A stretch of 64,000 nucleotides of DNA from Clarkia xantiana subsp. parviflora (Eukaryota > Streptophyta > Magnoliopsida > Myrtales > Onagraceae), in contig JAPTYO010000011.1 of assembly GCA_036873135.1 (NCBI GenBank), positions 5,626,298 to 5,690,297 of the forward strand, written 5' to 3'. The position numbers were made by a program, and so were the translations under genes. This document shows positions 57,874 through 64,000 of the stretch, piece by piece. How positions within the stretch are numbered: position 1 is the stretch's first letter; the number at the start of each line of letters is the position of its first letter. The notes under the pieces were generated by a model. It searched no databases. It was not told the origin of the DNA and saw nothing but the letters and a program-made list of their open reading frames with translations.

Positions 57874-59530
57874 CATACGGTAAAGTACATACATAACTCA
57901 CTAATAAATGGCTCTGATACCAAAATTATCTCAGGTACAAGTACAAACAGATTACAACAAATGAGACGAACATAAAACGAACTCACTCAAACATAAAACC
58001 AAACTCACATACAAGGAAGTAAACTCAAACACTCAAAATGTAGAGAAATTAAAGCTATTTTTTGAATTTTGCCCTCCTCCGTCTAAGACTACCCTATTTA
58101 TAGATAAAATAGCTAGGTGGAAGACATAATCATTACTCCTTTTGGCCATTCCTTATTTGATATGCATGTTGTCCACGTAGAAGGTCTTCTTATTTGAGGT
58201 GGAAGATATAATCATTACTCTTTGAAGTCTTTCCTCCTTAAATATGCATGTTGTCCACGTTGAAGGTCTTCTCATTAGAGTTTTTTTTTTTGTTAAGAAC
58301 CTATGAAAGGTCTGAACTATCACCCATGTTAACGGGAGAGGTCTGAAATTTAAAAAGTTAATAACAGAGGTATGAAATTTCAATTTTGTTGATTTGAGGT
58401 TTTCCGTCCATTTTTAGGGTTAAATTTAACAGAATTGTGTGAAATGACATTTTTGCCCCTTTAATATTTTGTTTTATTTAATATCTTATTTAAGGAAATG
58501 TGAAATGACAATTTTACCCCTAAAGTCAAATTAAAACCACCCAACTCCGGCCACCGCCACCCGACTCCGGCCACCACCACCCGACTCCGGCCACCACCAC
58601 CCGACTCCGGCGACCACCACCTCGACTCCGACGACCACCACCTCGGCTCCGGCGACCCAACTCCGGCCACCACCTCAGCAAAAAAGCTCCGATCGGAGCT
58701 CTGTGGCCCCGGCCGGAGCCACAAAGCTCCGATCTGAGTCCAATCGGGGCCGGTGGCTCCGATCGGAGCTCAATCGGGGCCGGTGGCTCCAATCGGAGCC
58801 CAATCGGGGCCGGTGGCTCCGATTTTGGCCCAATCGGAGCCTTGGTGGTGGTCGCCGGAGTACGGTGGTGGTCGCCGAAGTACGATTGGTGGTTGCCGGA
58901 GTACCGTGGTGGCTTCAAGGGCATTTTGGTCTTTTCACTCCAAGCATGTGAGGGGCACACTTGATAGAAGGGCATTTTTGGAAATTTATTTTATTTCCGG
59001 TCACATGCCAAGCATGTGACCAACTTCCGTTAGTTTTAACGGAAAAAACTAACAGAGACCGCTGTTATCAACAAAACAGAAATTTCAGACCTCTGTTATT
59101 AACTTTATAAATTTCAGACCTCTCCCGTTAACATGGGTGATAGTTCAGACCTTTCATAGGTTCTTAACCCTTTTTTTTTTGCCAACCTTCTCATAAGAGT
59201 TATTGCTGCTAAAAATATGTGTCCACTTAGTCTCCCTTTCCTGCATGGTAGCCACGTTGAATTTCATGCATTTCACTCTAAATTTTTATTGCAGTAAATT
59301 CTACTATTAATAAATAGTAAAGTTTGACGATTACATAATTTTACACAAATTAGTGTATATGTACTTACATTTAGACGGATAATTATCCGTAGGCATTTAT
59401 ACAAAAGGATCTTGAGAATCCTGCATAATGTCATCTATTTTTTTTGCTACGATTAACCTCTACATCATTTTCATCTTTAGATTTGTCAAAAATCTCTTTA
59501 AGCTCTCTCTGCAATTCAAGTTTCGTCTTA
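57874..59530 (-). repeat. right arm of the large inverted repeat (contains a Mutator-like MITE)
   Basis: This is the reverse complement of the left arm, interrupted at 58292-59170. Read on the minus strand it shows the better-preserved LTR-like order: two ACGTGGACAACATGCAT blocks (plus strand about 58246 and 58166), a TATAAATAG box (plus 58094-58102), a transcribed-leader-like stretch, then TGGTATCAGAGCCA (plus about 57911-57925). The spacer between the arms is only about 63 bp (57811-57873). Confidence 0.75.
58292..59170. mobile_element. Mutator-like MITE, 879 bp, long terminal repeats
   Basis: Left end GTTAAGAACCTATGAAAGG, right end CCTTTCATAGGTTCTTAAC plus CC. The terminal repeats run about 90 bp (CCCATGTTAACGG, AGAGGTCTGAAATTT). 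Runs of at least nine T on both sides fit a 9-bp duplication but cannot be placed exactly. The interior holds ACTCCGGCCACCACCACCCG repeats, a block of CAATCGG(G/A)GCC repeats at 58738-58845, and the palindrome at 58999-59021. Confidence 0.85.
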
Positions 59531-59540
59531 GAAGAAGATG

Positions 59541-60157
59541 TCAATAGTTTTTTTAGAATTTTAGAAATATCTTTCTTCAAAGGTTTCACGAGGGGGTGGA
59601 TCAAATGAAACTAACCATTTTGAGTAAAGAGAGAATCTTCTTTGATAAATATGAATTTGTCCCTCCATTTAATTGAGAACCTTCTTCCTAAAAAGGAACT
59701 TCGGCAACTAATTTTCCGAATCGATTAATAGACATTTTAGTCATAACAATTTAAAGTTGAGTTTGGTAAAATATCGTGTTTTTTCACTTTTGGTTTAATA
59801 TGTTTGCATTTGGTAAACTTTTGATGCATCCGTTAGTTGATTGTTAAGTACCATGTGTACGTTGTCTGACTTCCTCATAAGTTTCATTTTTGCTCACTTT
59901 AGTTTCCAATTTATATTTCTAATTTCTTTTTACAATATAATCCTTACAAAAATCCAATCGGACCCTAGGTTGATTTTGACCCATGGTCAGGCGACCCTAT
60001 CAGGGTCTGACCCAACCATGTGGTTTTGACCTAGAGTTCGATTGAGATTTTAGAGATTAAATTGAACCAAAAGTCAGACCTAAGGTTTAGGGTTTAGAGA
60101 CTAAATTGCACCCAAAGTTAACTTTAATCAAATATGTTATACAAAAGAGATTTAACC
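59541..60157. repeat. repeat remnant with Mutator-like right end
   Basis: 59751-59832 is a direct repeat of 52848-52927 (AAAGTTGAGTTTGGTA, then AACTTTTGATGCATC). The stretch ends ATACAAAAGAGATTTAACCC at 60157, a plausible partner of GGGTTAAAAGGGATTTTG at 52814. If so, one old GGGTTA-type element was split by the inverted-repeat unit. The outer 9-mers (TATATATAA and TATCTTTAT) match poorly. Confidence 0.4.
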
Positions 60158-60370
60158 CTATCTTTATACCAATATAAAATGTGAGAGTTGTCCTCACCCC
60201 CAAAAGGTACCTCTTGAACATTTTTATTTATATTTATTATATACATATACTATATTAGTTCCCATATATTTTTATTTTATTTTATATATATATATATATA
60301 TACACGTGTTATATTTAGTTCCCCTATTTTTATAAAATTGGCGATTTAGTATTTTTATCTTTGAGACCCA

Positions 60371-61742
60371 TCTATATATCTTTACTATTACTAAAAAAAA
60401 CCATATAGTTACATTTTGTTATTTTTAGTTTTTTAGGTCGCTTAATTGGTAGGTCACCGTAGTTATTATTAATTTCTCCATCAAATATACTTATCAATTA
60501 GAGTCAACATGCATTCAATAGGTGCAAATGTCAGGTAGATGCATTTTTTCATTCACTATATCACCGATTTAGGGATGTTTCGCTTGTTGACATTTTTGTA
60601 TCAAATAAATTAGTCACTTGCTAACTCATATAACATATCAAATATGGATCAAACGTGGTTCTTGAAGTTTGACTTTACATATAACATGTTACTCAATGTT
60701 TAATACTTATTGATTCGAACTATCGATTTAGTTCTTGCGTTTGTAAATTCATTCATATTAGGTATCTCCTAATTGGTAGTTGAATAAATAGTTAAGTTGA
60801 ATTCAAGTATAAACTTTAGACATTAGTGTTTTAAAAAATTGATGATTTAGTATGTACAATATTTGAGTATTACTAAAAATTTCATTAGATAATTGCATTA
60901 ACTTTTTTGTTAAGGTCGCTTAACTGACATCTTACATTAATTATCATTAACTTGTTAATACAATATACCTATAAATTTGAGCCACTCATAAAGTAAGATA
61001 TGTACTCAACTCGTGCAAACTTCGAGTACATGTTGAGATTTTTTTCGTATCACATAGATCAGTCACTTGTCAAATCATATCAATTGTTAAAATATGGGTC
61101 AACCACGGTTCTTGAATTTTTATCTTTTACGGATAACCTGGTACTCATCGTCCAACATTTAGGGTCTCGAATCATTAATTTAGTTCTTCAATCTGTCAAT
61201 TAAATCAAATTGTGTACAACCTAATTAGAAGTTAAATAAGTAATTGACATAAAAATCAAGTAAAAACTTTAGATTTTAATGAATTGAAATTACCTTTAGC
61301 GTTAAATCAATTTTTGTTGATATTATGATATAAAATTGCATGAAAAGTGTATAGTTACGTTTGTATAGGTCAAACTGCTCCACCGATGACTCTAAGTGGT
61401 TAATTTTGGGCTTACATTCTTCACATCTCAAGTTGATAAATTAGATACAACTTTTTCGTTAATAACTCACATCATGCTCAATCCAACTCATTATTAGTTA
61501 TAACAGTAAATTAGTATCGTAATTTAAAAAAATAGTTAATTTTTTTACTTAATTATCCACTTCTATTTTTCCCGTTTTGAATTACTTTGTGTCGTTCTTT
61601 TCGATCACAAATTCATTTCTCGCAACCCCTAAACTTGGCCATATATTAATTACAAGTTAAAATATTAGAAAACTGAAGATAAATTATGTATTTTAAAACT
61701 TAGACGATTAATACGCGTGCAACGCACGCGTTAATAACTAGT
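60371..61742 (+). mobile_element. Helitron-like element, non-autonomous, about 1.37 kb
   Basis: The 3' end is clear: a 7-bp hairpin CGCGTGC-AAC-GCACGCG at 61715-61731, seven bases, then CTAG at 61739-61742 and a T, the standard Helitron terminus and insertion site. The proposed 5' end TCTATATATCTTTACTATTA at 60371 follows an A, as expected, but is less certain. The interior is AT-rich, holds two diverged copies of a segment (about 60660-60830 and 61110-61280), and has no helicase. Confidence 0.6.
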
Positions 61743-61804
61743 ATATATATAAATATAACCTCGTCAATATGAGTGTACACAATTTGCAGTGAATTACTAA
61801 TTTA

Positions 61805-64000
61805 TCACAAAGTTTCATCATACAACACTAGACTCTTGGGCAGCCATTTGCTCCCTTGAATGAAAGAATCCACACTAAATCTCTTAGCTTGCTTGTCCGA
61901 AATATTCGGCATGATCCCGGCCCATTTAACCCGATCATCGACCGCCGCCCCCGGACCATCATTACGGTACTCACCATAAAATATAGTCCCCGGTGGATCG
62001 ACATTCGGGATCCATCGGGTCCATCCCATCGGACTCACTACCCGGTCGATATAAGACTCCATAAACACCGTAGTCGAATAGTTCTCCCAAGGCCTACCGA
62101 GAAACATCCTAACCGACAATTCATCCAAAGCCTCGATTTTACACTGTTGGAACACAAAACCCGTGTTCTGGTTCGGGTCGGTTTTGCCTTGCGCGGTTAT
62201 GACATCAAATTGACCCTTCATAGGTTGTCTCGGTCGGATACTGCAGTTTTGGAACACTGCAGCTGCATTTCCGAAGATGAAGTCGATGGTTCCGGTGATG
62301 AGACAGTCGCGGTAGAACTGACGGCCGGAGATGGCGTATAAAGTGTCCTGATACGCGTCGATGTAGCATCGGTAGAAGAGGGATTGGTCGGCTGAGGAAC
62401 GTACGGCTACCGCCTGGAAGCCTTTCGGACCGGCCGTGTTTTTGAATCCGATGTCTTTTGCTATGAATCCTTTACCCTCAGCAGCTGTATACATCATGAA
62501 TGTGATTAGTTCTGCGGAATAATATTACATGGAACCGGAATTTTCTACCGTGCTTGTGAATTATTATGCTTATGTTTTTTTTTTTACTATTAGGGAGAAC
62601 TTAATTGTATAAGTAAAACTTTGAAAATATAATTTTATGATTTTTCTAGCATGCTTCACAAGCATTATACTTGTACTAGTTTTATTATAGGGTGAATTTA
62701 ATTGTAACATTTAAAAAACTTTAAAAGTATGGTTTTTTAACTACACTCAGTACACGTATCAAACATTAATAATATCAGTTCACTTTAGAGTTCATCTTTA
62801 GAGCAATAGAAAAATACAAAAAATAGTACCACAAGCTTAGTGTTTGTGAAACATAGTAGAAATGCCCAACATATTTTACATACTTAACCTTACCCCAATT
62901 TTATGTTATGTTTCACTTCTGTACCCTTTTTGTGAAAAATAAAAATTATTATGAAAACATAATTCTAACCTTAATTATATTATATTAAATAAAAATATAA
63001 ACCACAATACTTTTTTCTTATTCGACAGTAAATTAAATGATTAATTACCAAAAAAAAAAAAAAAGGAAAACTGAATTTTCAGCATTTTGTAAACAATAAA
63101 CTAAAATTTAAAAAATATAGTAAAGTATAAACTAAGTTAGTTTATTCACCAAAAAATAACAAAAAATGTACACATGAGAATCACATATGCTTGGTGTAAC
63201 ACATGAATTCACTAGCGGATCTACGTTATGGAAAGGGGAAAGACATACATATATAAAATCAAAAGCCTCTAGTTTTTATAGGTGGTTAAGAAATGCCCAT
63301 ATTTTATAGGTAACTTTTTGAGTTACTAATTTTGGAACAATTGTTTGGTCAGGTCATTTTTATAAAGACGGATAGATCTTCAGAGGTTATCGATGAATCA
63401 TTTTTAAGAGATTAAACCACGTAAAAAACTATTATAGGTATTGTATTTAGTTTTTATTATTATTCATATGTGCAATACCTTATAATTTAATATATAATAT
63501 AATTTTGTAAAATTTTCGATTATCTTTTAAAAACTACTTAATTTTTTTATTTTATTTTATAAACCTACCTGGTATATGAATTTTCTACATCGGCTAAAAC
63601 GTGTATATGATGGACAAATCAACATAATTTCGGTTAAGAATTAGTTATGTGAATTTTAAGTGTTTAATTTTTATCACTTTTTAATTAATAGAAAAATCAA
63701 TGTAATTTGTACCGTGTTATTTTTTTTTAAGTTTTATTTATTTTATGTCAAGAAAAAAATTGAATATTTTTTTTTAATTCTCAAAATTATTTTTTGCTTA
63801 TTGGTAATTAACCTCAGTAAAAAGTTCGGTTTGTTGATTAATAACTTTCCCAAATAACTTAACATGATCACTTACCAAATGTTGCCGAATAATAAGTCAA
63901 TATCCCGCCGGTGTCGCTCATATTGCCTGAGACGACGGTCTTGAACATACCGTCGCCGTAAATCATCACATTCCACTGATCAACCGTCACATTCTCCACG
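61805..64000 (-). CDS. pectin methylesterase (pectinesterase), 5' part beyond the window
   Basis: On the minus strand a partial exon enters at 64000 and runs to 63876 (ENVTVDQWNVMIYGDGMFKT). A 1,391-bp intron follows. The last exon is 62484-61805, ending at TGA 61807-61805. The split codon joins as TF-A-AEGKGFIAKDIGFKNTAG. The enzyme removes methyl groups from cell-wall pectin. The catalytic signatures are intact: QAVAVR with its Gln, YQDTLY (acid/base Asp), GTIDFIFGNA (nucleophile Asp), and FLGRPW with the stabilising Arg. The fold is normally about 300 residues; 270 are visible here. Any N-terminal signal peptide or PMEI pro-region lies outside the window. The intron is AT-rich and has no recognised element. 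Confidence 0.93.

Noticed and set aside
61856..62341. 161-residue plus-strand frame at 61.9-62.3 kb
   Set aside because: It is the antisense shadow of the pectinesterase exon, whose conserved motifs are on the minus strand.
1..64000. CRISPR array, bacterial operon or rRNA
   Set aside because: None found. The spliced genes and transposons show this is plant nuclear DNA.

Overview
This is nuclear DNA from a flowering plant, most likely a eudicot. The genes carry many short AT-rich introns with GT..AG borders, and the protein families are plant ones: B3, FAR1-RELATED SEQUENCE, LURP-one-related, FAB1 with a FYVE finger, and pectin methylesterase. Large AT-rich gaps are packed with plant transposons. 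I cannot name the species from the sequence.

Layout. 0-2.5 kb: repeats, including a hAT MITE and a direct duplication of its left half with flank. 2.6-5.6 kb: a B3-domain gene followed only 80 bp later by an RBR-type ubiquitin ligase region that lacks a start codon. 6.4-7.0 kb (minus): a broken F-box/LRR gene. 7-11.1 kb: repeats, including a TRIM-like retroelement cluster split by two hAT elements, one of which carries a further hAT MITE. 11.9-21.2 kb: two tandem FAR1-RELATED SEQUENCE genes with the same exon plan, separated by two hAT MITEs. 22.0-23.3 kb (minus): a LURP-one-related gene without its C-terminal part. 23.7-24.3 kb: a near-perfect foldback element. 28.98-35.24 kb (minus): a decayed LINE flanked by a 15-bp target duplication and broken by a Mutator-like MITE. 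36-42.7 kb: hAT and PIF/Harbinger-like elements. 43.8-52.6 kb: a complete FAB1/PIKfyve-type lipid kinase gene (11 coding exons, 1,701 codons predicted). 52.9-59.5 kb: a large inverted repeat whose arms look like head-to-head LTRs. One arm holds a Ty1/copia element and the other a Mutator-like MITE. 60.4-61.7 kb: a Helitron-like element. 61.8-64 kb (minus): a pectin methylesterase that runs off the right edge.

Connections. The host genes do not form a pathway. The unifying theme is transposons. The two FRS genes descend from Mutator-like transposases, and the same window holds a family of small Mutator-like elements (ends GGGTTA, 9-bp target duplications) inserted in two FAB1 introns, in the LINE and in the 58-kb palindrome. 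Exon borders, domain calls and target duplications were read by eye. No alignment or database search was run.
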